A stretch of DNA of 64,000 nucleotides from Dipteris shenzhenensis (lineage: Eukaryota > Polypodiophyta > Polypodiopsida > Gleicheniales), in the NCBI GenBank assembly GCA_047967505.1, contig CM106540.1, one strand, 5' to 3'. Each line of letters starts with the position of its first letter. Position 1 is the first letter of the stretch. The notes beneath the pieces are model-generated. The model worked only from the letters and a program-made list of their open reading frames with translations. It ran no database searches and was not told where the DNA came from. The position numbers were made by a program, and so were the translations under genes. Shown piece after piece: positions 22,350 to 32,819 of the stretch.

Positions 22350-22790
22350 AAGTGGCACCTAATCACAGCACCCATCCTTATATCTCCCAATTGGGATATT
22401 GATTTTCATGTACATACTGATGGATCCAAGTATGCAATTGGGAGTGTGCTTTGTTAACCTGGTGAACATAAGAAAGAATACCCCTTCTACTTCGCCAGTC
22501 GACAACTCAATGATGCAGAGATCAACTATACAACCACAGAAAGAGAAGCCCTAGCAATGGTGTATAGTGTAAAGAAATTTTGGCACTATCTATTGGCAAA
22601 TGATTTTGTCTTCTACACCGACCATCAAGCATTGCTTTATCTTATGAACCGTCCGTGTACCACAGGAAGAATAACCAGATGGCTCCTCTTGCTTCAAAAA
22701 TTCAACTTCAATATAGCGGTCCGCAAAGGTGCCCAACACTACATTGCCGATCACATGTCTCGAGTCAAGTCGAGAGAAGAAGCCACTAGA
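22350..22790 (+). pseudogene. Gypsy RNase H domain
   Basis: HVHTDGSKYAIGSVLC, TTEREALAMVYSVKKFWHYL and FYTDHQALLYLMNRP hold the Asp, Glu and Asp expected at an RNase H active site. The domain degrades the RNA strand of the replication hybrid. A TAA interrupts it where C*PGE should read Gln (C to T change). Otherwise in frame with the integrase. Confidence 0.8.
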
Positions 22791-24146
22791 GTAGAAGACG
22801 ACTTACCAGATGCCACACTATTTCAAATAGATGCTGTTCTAGAGTGGTGTGGAGATATCATTGGGTACTTGATGGCAGAAAGACCACCCCCTGACATGAA
22901 AGCAGTAGATGCCAGAAAATTGATTCTAAAAGCTGCACCCTATCAACTCATTGCAGGACAACTATACAAGATGGGCAAGGACCAGATATTAAGAAGATGT
23001 GTAATGCCTCATGAGATCATGCCAATCTTGAGTGAAGTCCATGAAGGCATTGCAAGAGGACACTTCCAAGGGGAAGCCACAGCAAGAAAAGTTCTCCTCA
23101 CAGGCTACTGGTGGCCAACACTGTGGGCAGATGCCTATGAATATGTAAAAGGCTGTGATGTATGCCAACGGACTATTAAACCACAACACAAAGACTTCAA
23201 TCCCCTAACACCAATTGTTGCACAAAAACCATTTGAAAAATGGGGGATTGACTGTGTGGGTCCCATACATCCCAGCAGTAAAAGGAACACAGGCATGCTA
23301 CATCATTGTGGCCACTGATTACTTTACAAAATGGGCTGAAGCTAAAGCAGTCAGAAAGGCAAATGCCAGAAGCACAGCAAGATTTTTATACGAAAATGTA
23401 ATCACCCAATTCGGATGCCCCATTGAAATTGTGTCGGATAGAGGCACACATTTTGTCAATGAGGTAATCCAAGAACTCTTGTCTGGCTTCATGGTAATCC
23501 ATAGAAAAAGCACACCCTACTACCCCCAAGGGAATGGACTCGCAAAATCCACCAACAAAATCATATGCATTATCCTCACCAAAGTAGTAGAACCACAGCG
23601 TTTTGATTGGGTAGAGAAACTGAATGCAGCCTTATGGGCATACAGAACCACATTCAAGGTCAGTACAGGGAACACACCTTTTCAATTGGTGTACGGCCTT
23701 GAAGCTGTGGTCCCACTCAAATTTGTAATACCAAGTCTACGCATCGCAGTACAGGAATTCATGGGTGACCATGAATCCTTGAAAGAATGGCTCTATCAGT
23801 TGGAGAAGCATACAGAGACAAGACTAGTGCCTAACATGCCATGACAACAGAAAAACGCAGAAGAAAGGCATGGTTTGATAGAAATCTGAAAGCTAAAGAC
23901 ATCAAGGAAGGCCACTTAGTCCTGTTATACAATGCCAAAGTACACAAGGGGAAACTGAAGTATCTAGGTCAAGGATCCTACCGAGTACAAAAGATGAATC
24001 CCATCGGAGCTGTGCTGCTTGAAACATTGTATGGAGTCCAATTCAACACAACAATAAACGGGACCCGACTGAAGCGCTACTACATCAACACGCAAGCCAT
24101 CCCCAACAAAAACGAAGATTTGGAAAACCAAGTCTTCCTTAGTTAG
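22791..24146 (+). pseudogene. Gypsy integrase with C-terminal domain, catalytic Glu lost
   Basis: HHCC zinc domain: EVHEGIARGHFQ with CDVCQ. Core domain: WGIDCVGPI (first Asp), IVSDRGTHF (second Asp), and YYPQGNGLAKSTNK where the catalytic Glu is expected. That Glu is Lys at 23,545-23,547, consistent with a G to A change. A frameshift lies near 23,280 and another near 23,840. The final piece (23,841-24,146) holds the C-terminal module (VLLYNAKVHKGKLKYLGQG). A copy of this last piece is on - at 38,202-38,413. Confidence 0.85.
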
Positions 24147-27100
24147 GATTAGATCGTATCACGAGCACTCACTTGCATATGTACGTCTTCGCACATATAG
24201 GTAGCATCAATCGATTTTACCTAGGGCTCAGAAGTGATGAATGAGTTCTAGCTGCCCTATGAAAATCCCAGCAAAAAAGCATATAGTTAGTCCCTACCTA
24301 GCTACTAGGTCACGTGCACTCACACACTTTCGCTTAGACATATAGATGATTGCATGAATAATTGTACCACACACTTTCATTCCACACTCTCAAAGCATGT
24401 TTAAAAAAAAGATCTCTCTCCTACACACACACAGAGAAAGGTCATACCGGCATGCCAATCAATCTAATGATCAATGGTACACTACATGCACATGGATGCA
24501 GGTGCAGAAAAGATGCTGCCACTAAAGAGGATGTGCAGAAAGAGCCCACCGCCTCAACCACAGGACCCCCTCCAGAGTTTGCAGCCATCTACATCTTCTC
24601 AACCACGGAGACCACAGGCATTCGTGGTCCAAAGTGATAGCTCCAAAGAAGATTCAGTGCATGACCAAGCAGAACAAATGCCACCCCAGTCACAACCGGC
24701 CTACACAACCATTAACAAGGCCCAATCACTAGCACTTGTCTAGCCACCCACATCGACTTATGCTCTTTCCCAGGAAGCAACATCTTACTTAAAGCAACGG
24801 GGTCTAGGCAGTTTGCATGAGGGCCTCAAATCCTTGGAGGAGAGTCCTACCCTGACCACCTACATCAAGGACTTTCTCCATTCTTACCACTCCAGCAATG
24901 CAAAAGGATGGCAAGTACGATACAATCACTGTACAGTAGAGCCCACTTAACATTATCCTCAACAGTACAGTCATTCAAAGGGCTTTCTCACTACCAAAAC
25001 AAGGTGGCAAATACCTTAAACGGTCTGCTGATGCAAAGTTTATCGAAGTACAGTCTCTCCTCACCAAGGGCACACTGATCCATAGAGATGGCATATTGCT
25101 TCGCACAATCCTTGACCATCGCCTTAAGGAAGCAGCACAATTCCTATCCACAATCCTAGGAATTAAGTACAGCAAAGATCGCTCCCTTCCACTCCGCACA
25201 TTTGTTTTGCTGAGTAGAAAGCTAAAACAAGACTGGGTCCAACACTTCGTCATTTTCTTTACCAAGAAACTTGATGGTTCTTCAAGCCAAAAATGTAAGA
25301 TTCTGCACTTATTGGCTATAATCATCAAAAAGGAACTACAAGAAAGAGAAATGTCTCTGCCCCAGTCACCAAAACCAATTGAGGAGTTGGACATACCCTC
25401 CACTAGTATGGGAGCCATCACCAACTTCTCCAACTATCACATTGATAAGTGCATATGCCTTAGTAGAAGTACCTATTCTGGAGGTCGGGATTGTGGAATT
25501 GCCCCACGAGATGCTACAGCTCGGTGCACAACTGCAACTAATAAGTCTCCACCAACAGCACCAACCCAAGCTTGAGATAAGATCGGCACCCAAACCGGAG
25601 GAAAGATCGGCATCAGAGCCTGAGACTACATCAGCACTCGAACTGCCCATGGATGCCATGCCAGTCGATGAGCCACAAGGGGAGCTAGTGCCAGATCAGT
25701 AGTATGACTATTGTACACAAGGGACCGAAATGCCATTGGAACAACCTCCCCCAAGTACTACAGAATCATCAGGATGGCTACATGGGCACCACTTGTATCA
25801 GCAATATCACCAAACTTCATCACCGTCTGTCATTCTCCAACATCAAGCTAGCCAAATGATCCAAATGTCAGAACTATTCACTAGCTTGGCCAAGGAAGAA
25901 TATGCAAGAGAATTGGAAAGGCAGACTACATTAGAAATCGAAGACCAATTCCCATAGAGGTCAAGGCACTTCGGGCACAGGATGAGAAGGAGGTAGAAGA
26001 AGTGCACATGAACCAAGGTCTCCAAGCTCAAGAGAAGGTAGTAAGGGATGTGACCTCCAACCTCCACCAAAGTCAAACACAGTTGACTACGATAGTAGAA
26101 GCAACGGCAATCCTACATACCTACTATAACTCCTTGACATCTGCACATGCACAATAGATGGAGGTAGACTCACCCTAATTCACAAAGAAGAATAGCTCTA
26201 GGATTGCAAAGACAAGCTTGAAGACATGAAATAATCTTTGGTAGTACGTGCCTTCAGCATTAATGAGCTTACAAGTGAATGCTGAATCTTAAAAGACCAA
26301 CTTGCTACCGTTCAAGAGGCCAGCACTTCACAAGCCCAAGTCTTGGACCAATGGTCCAATACCACTGAAGACATTCCTCAACAGGCAAAGGTCACCTTGC
26401 AAATGAGAAAGCTTAAGGAAGCATACACAACCATCTACCATCAATACAAAGAAAAAATGAATGAGATGCACTCCCAAAAAATAATCATCTCCAAGCTTGA
26501 ACTCCAATTGCTAGTGTACAACAATAAGGCATTGGAAGACAACACCAATGACGCCCCACTACAATGCACAACCGTGGTGTACCAAGAGCTTGTGGCTACT
26601 CTACAAGTGGAAGATCACCTCAACGCACGTGTGCTTATCCAATGGAAGCAACTCCAAATTAGGATCATATCTGCTCATCCAACAATCAACTAGGAACATT
26701 CCATCGGGACTAAAACCCTGCGCATAATTTGCCAAGACTTGTCTGAAGATGAGAAGATTATCTTCTGCCTGTCTACACATGCCGGGTTTATAACACTCAG
26801 GACGAATGCTTTCATTGCATATGTCTCCCTCATGGGTAGTCCTCCCCTCAGGGTTATTGCAGGTTTGTTGCCATTGCTACAAAGGCCATCCCTATTATTT
26901 GCATGGCACGACATAACCGACATCCCACCCATGCAGCTGATCATCCCATCGCACCAGCGAAAAGAAGTGTCGGAAGATGACAAGGCCTATCTCACATCCA
27001 ACTTCCCATATTTAACCACTCTTTCTGCCAACATCATAACCTCACTTCCCCTTGCTGCTACCACCCTCTTAACCTTCCCCGAGCTCCATCCTAACATCTA

Positions 27101-28234
27101 TTCCCTCCATCGTCTCTTTGCTCATGCCTCTCACCATTTTCAACTTACCCAACAGTCACGAACTTATGAGCCCCTCACACCTAGCTTTTTACCCTCCCTT
27201 GCTAATCCTACCCTTGAGGATTACCAAGCTGCTCAAACCATTTGCCCAATTCTTCCCCCCCTCCCCTCTGCTCCCCCTTCTGCCACTCACTCTGCCATGT
27301 TTCTCCCCAATGTCCCCCGATTCTCTCCCTGCCCCATCATCACCTCTGACACTTCTAGTGCTTCCATCAGTTGAAAATGACATAGTATTTGATTTTGAAT
27401 ATCAGGATCCAGATAATCCAATTCGTACGCCCATGCCAAGTTCCAATGATGGGTATGATTTTGATGAGATACCACTTCCCAAGGAATTTTGGAGCAAATA
27501 TCCTGATATGAAAACTCGAGGTGGATGGACCCTAGACAACTTTCCTACCAACCTTTGTCAACGTTAAATTAGTGAAGGTTAGATTAGAAAGTTGGATCCA
27601 CAACCTGATTGGCACCGCCGTCCCAAGCTCTTTGATGTAATCTTCTTAAAGGAGTACTTATGGGCACCTCCATGTCTCAGAACCCATCCCAAGTTCTATG
27701 CAATTCCACGGCGTAAAAAATGGGAAGCCAACATACACACTTTGGCTGAAGATCGAGTCATTAATTGGCCAATGATCGAACCCTACTCTGGTGTAGAATG
27801 GAATATCCAAGGCACTGTGGTCCGAGCACTTCAGCAGCATGAACAAATAATGCGTGACAACATTGATCGCTTCCTTCGCCAAAGTGCCATATTCTGTAAA
27901 ACATTAGAATTCATTCTGGAGGTCCCATGTTATCTTGATTCCCATTTGACTCCACTTAGCTTTAATCCCAATGAAAGGATTGATGCTCAGATTACAAGCC
28001 AGCTCTATCAAAGAGTGATCTTCTTAGAGGCACGCCACATATCTTTGTTCGAGCAAATGGTGGATACAGGCCAGCTGGAAACTGTGCAAAAATTGTATGG
28101 TACTAAGGCTTTACAGCAGGATTGACTGGCACGACACAAGTTCCATAGCCATTAGACTAAAAACATGGCAACCCAGGTACGTGATCGCAATAAGCCATAA
28201 CCCGAGGACAGGTAATAAAATGGATCCAAGAGTA
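24147..28234 (+). pseudogene. Post-integrase region with a series of extra ORFs
   Basis: About 4.1 kb between integrase and 3' LTR, all readable in the sense direction in consecutive pieces: 24,474-24,743 (Pro/Gln-rich), 25,096-25,575 (LKEAAQFLSTILGIKY, KLKQDWVQHFVIFFTKKLDG), 25,730-25,957, 26,343-26,693 (charged, coiled-coil-like: LQMRKLKEAYTTIYHQYKEK), 26,739-27,374 and 27,592-28,125 (FLKEYLWAPPCLRTHPKF). The first part (to about 25,290) is repeated in the minus-strand copy at 37,019-38,200, so it belongs to the element and is not a chance insertion. Some plant Ty3/gypsy lineages carry an extra ORF here (Athila env-like, some Tat elements). I see no signal peptide or clear membrane helix, so an envelope is not supported. 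Function unknown. Confidence 0.6.
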
Positions 28235-28692
28235 TGTTGACTCTGTGCCAACATGAACTTATGTAGAAAGAGAATGTGTTACAACTTTGTGATACAACTT
28301 TGTGTTATAACTTCTACATGTAGAAAGAGAATGTGTTACAACTTTGTGATACAACTTTGTGTTACAACTTCTACATATAGAAAGAGGATGTGTTACGATT
28401 TTGTGTTACAACTTCTACATGTAGAAAGAGAATGTGTTACAACTTTGTGTTACAACTTTGTGTTACAACTTTGTGATACAACTTTGTGTTACAACTTTGT
28501 GTTACATGCAGAGAGAGAAGCTCTCCAACTTGTATAAATACCCCATAATGGAATGAAGCCCACACTCTTTGGGGCATTGTGTTGAGTCTACTTTGGTATT
28601 CCAAGCATTTGTCTCAAGTGTCCATGCTTCCTTGCACTCCATGTCCAAAACCATGTCCTAACCTTGCAACTCCTCCTCCCCTCTCCTCCAAC
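28235..28692 (+). mobile_element. Partial 3' LTR of the + gypsy element
   Basis: Begins TGTTGACTCTGTGCCAAC and matches the 5' part of the LTR on - at 30,749-31,823. Includes a TATA-type promoter at 28,533-28,540 (TATAAATA). Broken at 28,692 in the pyrimidine-rich part. Confidence 0.85.
28258..28505 (+). repeat. U3 minisatellite of the gypsy LTR
   Basis: Tandem 11-13 base units of the type GTTACAACTTTGT, interspersed with ATGTAGAAAGAG(A/G)ATGTG, immediately upstream of the TATA box. The same array with different unit number is in the LTR at 31,625-31,795. The position suggests a promoter-upstream tandem array. Confidence 0.85.
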
Positions 28693-29312
28693 CTTGTAAA
28701 AGGAACGTAAATCATCTTTGTTGAGGTAATGAAGGCTTTCCTCTTCATTGGGGGTTATAGGGTTTAGGAGGAGTTTAAGGATTAGAAGGAGGTTCCAGGG
28801 TTAGAAGGAGGTTCCATGGCTCAGAAGGAGGTTCCAGGGTTTAGAAGGAGTCCAAGGTTAGAAGGAGGATCCAAGGTTCAAAAGGAGGTTCCAAGGTTTA
28901 GAAGGAGTTCCAGGGTTTAGAAGGAGGTTCCAGGGTTTAGAAGGAGGTTCCAAGTTTCAAGGTAGAATACATGGTGGAGAACTCGTCTCCCTCGTAGATC
29001 ATGGAGTTTTAAGGGTTGAGGAACAAAGGGTTTAGGGGGAGCATAGGAGTGGGAGAGGAAGAAGGTGTAAGAGCATGGGGGAAAGAAGAGAGAGGAGGGA
29101 GGAGGAGGAGAAAGGAGGAGGAGGAGGAGGAGAAAGGAGGAGGAGGAGGAGGGAGGAGGAGGAGGGAGGAGGAGAGGGAGAGGGTGGGTTGCAAGGTTGG
29201 AGGAGAGGGGAGGAGGAGTTGCAAGGTTAGGACATGCTTTTGGACGTGGAGTGCAAGGAAGCATGGACACTTGAGACAAATGCTTGGAATACCAAAGTAG
29301 ACTCAACACAAA
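28693..29312 (-). mobile_element. Internal LTR segment in inverted orientation
   Basis: Matches the LTR at about 30,942-31,556 in the same (minus) orientation. Lacks both LTR ends. Includes the GGA/TCC-rich tract and, on +, the repeated motif GGTTTAGAAGGAGGTTCCA. It is probably the remnant 3' LTR of the deleted minus-strand derivative. It meets the plus-strand LTR at 28,692/28,693 tail to tail. Confidence 0.75.
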
Positions 29313-30085
29313 TGCTTGGAGGGGGGAAGGGGAGATGGAGATGGAAGGGGGAGGTGGGAGGGGGAGATGGGGATGGAGGGGGGAGGGGGAAGGGGGAGGG
29401 GGAGATGGAGATAGAGGGGGGAGGTGGGAGGGGGAGATGGGGATGGAGGGGGGAGGGGGAGGGGGTGGTGGAGATGGAGGGGGGAAGGGGAGGGGGGAGG
29501 GGGAGGTGGAGATGGAGGGGGAGGTGGAGATGGAGGGGGGAAGGGGAGGGGGAGGGGGTGGTGGAGATGGAGGGGGGAGGGGGAGGGGGAGGGGGGAGGG
29601 GGAGGTGGAGATGGAGGGGGGAGGGGGAGGGGGAGGGGGAGGGGGAGGTGGAGGGGGAGGGGGGAGGGGGAGGTGGAGATGGAGGGGGAGGGGGAGGGAA
29701 GGGGGAGGGGGTGGTGGGAATGGAGGGGGAGGGGGAGGTGGATATGGAGGGGGGAGGGGGAGGGGGAGAGGGAGGTGGAGATGGAGGGGGGAGGGGTAGG
29801 GGGTAGTGGAGATGGAGGGGGAGGGGGGAGGGGGAGGTGGAGATGGAGGGGGGAGGGGGAGGGGGTGGTGGAGATGAAGGGGGAAGGGGGTGGTGGAGAT
29901 GGAGGGGGAGGGGGGAGGGGGAGGTGGAGGGGGAGGGGGGAGGGGGAGGTGGAAATGGAGGGGGAGGGGGAAGGTGGAGATGGAGGGGGGAAGGGGAGGC
30001 GGAGGTGCAAATGGAGGGGGAGGGGGAGGTGGAAATGAGGAGGAGGTGGAAATGGAGGGGGGAGGGGGGAGGGGAAAAAAAAAGA
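29313..30085. repeat. Polypurine G-rich minisatellite, about 770 bp
   Basis: Variant units of GGAGATGGAGGGGGG, GGGGGAGGGGG and GGAGGTGGAGATGG, almost entirely purine on +. It lies between the leader and LTR remnant of the minus-strand derivative. The minus strand reads as open Pro/Ser-rich frames only because CCN/TCN codons contain no stops. Extremely dense G runs. Confidence 0.95.
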
Positions 30086-30728
30086 GAGAAGAAATAAAAA
30101 CCTTGACGGACGGAAATTGAAAGGGAGGGAGAGGTGGTCACCTGAATGCTCTCCAAGTCTTTCTCGATGTAATGGGATTGTTGAGGAACAATGGACGGTG
30201 GGTGGAAGGCTGGGTTATTGCTGCGAGATGGGCTCGAAGTCACTTACTTTGTGAGGATGGGAGTAAAGTGGTGGTCGATGGAGAGGGAGGAGTGACTTGC
30301 GTAGGGCTCAGAATGAAGTAGAAAATGGAGGCAAAAAGTGAAAGATGAAGAATGAGGGGGTGTAATGGGTTTATATAGGATTTGAGTTTAGGTTTAGGGT
30401 TCAACCCTAAACTCTTCCCAAGCCATAACTTTTTATGGATAGCTCGGTTTGCTCTTCTGCAAAAAGGTGAAATGATCAAAATTGCAAGCTCTACGCATTC
30501 GTGTCCACTACCTAGCCTGATTGTTTCTCATGTGGCTTCTATTTAAGAAATAAAGAAAATTTCTTAAGGTAGTAACCCAAGGTTGATGCTTGGGGTAGAT
30601 ATGGTTGGCTAGAAATGGGAAAAAAATTTTACTCTCCTTGCCCTTGACTGTTATGTTTGTGAAAGTTCGAAGTAGTTTGTTTTTTACACATACCTATGTA
30701 TGTTTACTCACTACTTGAGACGCTAGTC
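30086..30728 (-). mobile_element. Leader of the minus-strand gypsy derivative
   Basis: Lies directly 3' of the primer-binding site in minus orientation. Contains a TATATAAA-type sequence near 30,370-30,380 and two modest frames (30,240-30,479 and the front of the frame entering the minisatellite) that could be a gag N-terminus. No gag motif seen. Confidence 0.5.
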
Positions 30729-30746
30729 TCCCCGACAGTGGCGCCA
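30729..30746 (-). promoter_or_regulatory. Primer-binding site of the minus-strand element
   Basis: On - reads TGGCGCCACTGTCGGGGA, two bases after the LTR end. It resembles the tRNA-Asp type site used by many plant Ty3/gypsy elements (TGGCGCCGTTGCCGGGGA from memory), with a few differences in the middle. It fixes the LTR orientation. Confidence 0.75.
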
Positions 30747-30748
30747 AA

Positions 30749-31823
30749 TGTTGGCTCTTTCCTACTGCTTTCGTAGGAAGAGCTGGGTATTCTATGGTTG
30801 CAGGGTTCCGAGGCTTTTTGTCACCTACAGATATATTGGGGTTGTCGTTTGTAGTATATGTGTAGCTTAGGACCTCGAGTCGTGTTCCGGTGAGAGATGT
30901 AGGCTTAAGTGTGGTAAGCAAACAATGTGCATGCATGTGTAAAAGGAACGTAAATCATCTTTGTTGAGGTAATGAAGGCTTTTGCCTTCATTGAGGGTTG
31001 TAGGGTTTAGGAGGAGTTTAAGGGTTAGAAGGAGGTTCCAGGGTTAAAACGAGGTTCCAGGGTTCAAAAGGAGGTTCTAGGGTTCAAAAAGAGTTCCAGG
31101 GTTTAGAAGGAGGTTCCAGGGTTTAGAAGGAGTCCAGGGTTAGAAGGAGGATCCAAGGTTCAGAAGGAAATTCCAGGCTTTAGAAGGAGGTTCCAAGGTC
31201 AGGGTAGAGTATATGGTGGAGAACTCCTCTGCCTCATAGATCATGGAGTTTTAAGGGTTGAGGAACAAAGGGTTTAGGGGAGCATAGGAGTGGGAGAGGA
31301 AGAAGGTGTAAGAGCATGGGGGAAAGAAGAGAGAGGAGGGAGGAGGAGGAGGGAGGAGGAGGAGAGAGGAGGAGGAGGAGGAGGGAGGAGGAGGAGGAAG
31401 GAGGAGGAGGGAGGAGGTGAGGGAGAGGGTGGGTTGCAAGGTTGGAGGAGAGGGGAGGAGGAGTTGCAAGGTTAGGACATGCTTTTGGACGTGGAGTGCA
31501 AGGAAGCATGGACACTTGAGACAAATGCTTGGAATACCAAAGTAGACTCAACACAATGCCCCAAAGAGTGTGGGCTTCATTCCATTATAGGGTATTTATA
31601 CAAGTTGGAGAGCTTCTCTCTCTGCATGTAACACAAAGTTGTAACACAAAGTTGTATCACAAAGTTGTAACACAAAGTTGTAAGACAAAGTTGTAACACA
31701 AAGTTGTAACACAAAGTTGTATCACAAAGTTGTAACACATCCTCTTTCTACATGTAGAAGTTGTAACACAAAGTTGTAACACATTCTCTTTCTACATAAG
31801 TTCATGTTGACACAGAGTCAACA
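30749..31823 (-). mobile_element. Complete gypsy LTR, 1,075 bp
   Basis: On - it starts TGTTGACTCTG and ends GAGCCAACA, so it has TGTTG...CAACA termini, and the primer-binding site follows. Contains the U3 minisatellite (31,625-31,795), a TATA box (complement of 31,593-31,600) and a TCC-rich tract. Inserted next to a Penelope-like fragment that starts at 31,825. With 28,693-30,728 it forms an internally deleted derivative lacking gag and pol. Confidence 0.85.
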
Positions 31824-31824
31824 G

Positions 31825-31930
31825 CCATCGAATTCTAAATAATGATTTTAAAAAACCAAAGTGGCAAGAGACATGATGAGGTTCAGTTCCATTGTCTTGA
31901 ACTTATTCCTGATCATCTGCTACAAGGTCT
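31825..31930 (-). pseudogene. Second fragment of the Penelope-like RT
   Basis: Homologous to 33,606-33,712 in the same orientation, with a small number of substitutions and short indels. Truncated on one side at the gypsy LTR boundary and on the other at the telomere-like repeat. It is downstream of the main copy in the minus reading direction, so the two form a partial tandem. Confidence 0.8.
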
Positions 31931-31931
31931 T

Positions 31932-31991
31932 GGGTTTAGGATTTAGGGTTTAAGGGTTTAGGGTCTAGGGTTTTAGGGGTTTGGGTTTTAG
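31932..31991 (+). repeat. Degenerate TTTAGGG-type array
   Basis: Seven or so imperfect units of TTTAGGG with variants GATTTAGGG, TTTAAGGG, TCTAGGG and TTTTAGGGG. It lies exactly at the 5' (minus-sense) end of the Penelope-like fragment. Confidence 0.8.
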
Positions 31992-32660
31992 AAAAATAAA
32001 AAAAGGTGCATAGCAGTGAAGTGTGAGTGATTGGCCAGATACAGTAGCAAAACAGTAGCTGCAGCAACAAAAAATGAAAAAAAATGAGATTTTCGGGGAC
32101 TGATTACGTGCTTAAAACTGTGTCTAAAAAACTATGTGAAAAAATGTGCCTGTGAAGTGTGCGTAGGTGCTTAAAGTGCTAAGAGTACATGCGTAAGGTA
32201 GAATACTCAAGTACTAAACACCTAACGAAGCAATAAAATGCTCATGGACAAAAAGATGGCCAAGAGCACACACGATACATGAACAAATTGATGTTCAAGT
32301 ACTACACATTCAAGCAAGCACGAAACAGTACATGAGCAACAAGTTGCACAAGTACCCACACACAAGAGCAATACATGAGCAACAAAGTTGCACAAGTACC
32401 TCACACAAAGACACAAAGACATAAGAGGGACAAAAAGAGAGAGAAAATCCTCTTTGTATTACAAACAGGTGCTTTGTTCCAAACTAGTTTCGCTTGATAT
32501 TCTCAAGCTCATCAGTGGAACACCCAAAATGTGAGAATAGAAATGAGAGAAGCTCCTCCTTTATAGTGGGGGGAGGCCACTTTTTGTCATCTTTGCTTAT
32601 GGGAAACTCTTGGGGCATTGCCATGTGATATTAGCCCACAAATCAAAAATTTAATTTTCG
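31992..32660. other. Non-coding spacer, possible Penelope-like 3' region
   Basis: No supported gene. Contains a two-copy tandem of about 55 bp near 32,325-32,400 (ACATGAGCAACAA and GTTGCACAAGTACC). Also contains two similar blocks starting TTTTCGGGGAC at about 32,091 and 32,655, which could be remnants of element-terminal repeats. Confidence 0.4.
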
Positions 32661-32819
32661 GGGACCAATCATGTGAGCCCAAAAATAACCCTAAAATGCT
32701 CAAAAATGGTCCAAAAAGAGTGCGAAAAGTCCCAAAATGATGACCCAAACCTGAGAGGTCTCATATGCCATAAAGGCGGATGCTCTTAGGGATGTCTTAC
32801 AAGGTGGAACCCACACGAT

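Larger units (their letters stand above)
22006..28692 (+). mobile_element. Ty3/gypsy element, 5'-truncated, with long post-integrase region and partial 3' LTR
   Basis: Starts inside RT (DDLCIHSNKQDHFKCLEE), continues through RNase H and integrase to 24,146, then about 4.1 kb to the LTR start TGTTGACTCTG at 28,235. Gag, protease and the front of RT are missing. Multiple stops and two frameshifts. The 3' LTR breaks at 28,692, where it meets an inverted LTR segment. Two other copies of the family lie on - (28,693-31,823 and 36,283-39,594). Confidence 0.85.

Noticed and set aside
24147-28234. Envelope gene after the gypsy integrase
   Set aside because: No signal peptide, no membrane helix and no glycoprotein-like Cys pattern seen. 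Position alone is not enough.
28258-28505. CRISPR-like alternating repeats
   Set aside because: Units are short, imperfect and directly adjacent with no unique spacers, in a plant LTR. It is a minisatellite.
29227-30243. 338-codon Pro/Ser-rich frame on -, looks like an extensin
   Set aside because: It is a by-product of the polypurine minisatellite: on the C-rich strand CCN and TCN codons contain no stop, and all three frames are open there.
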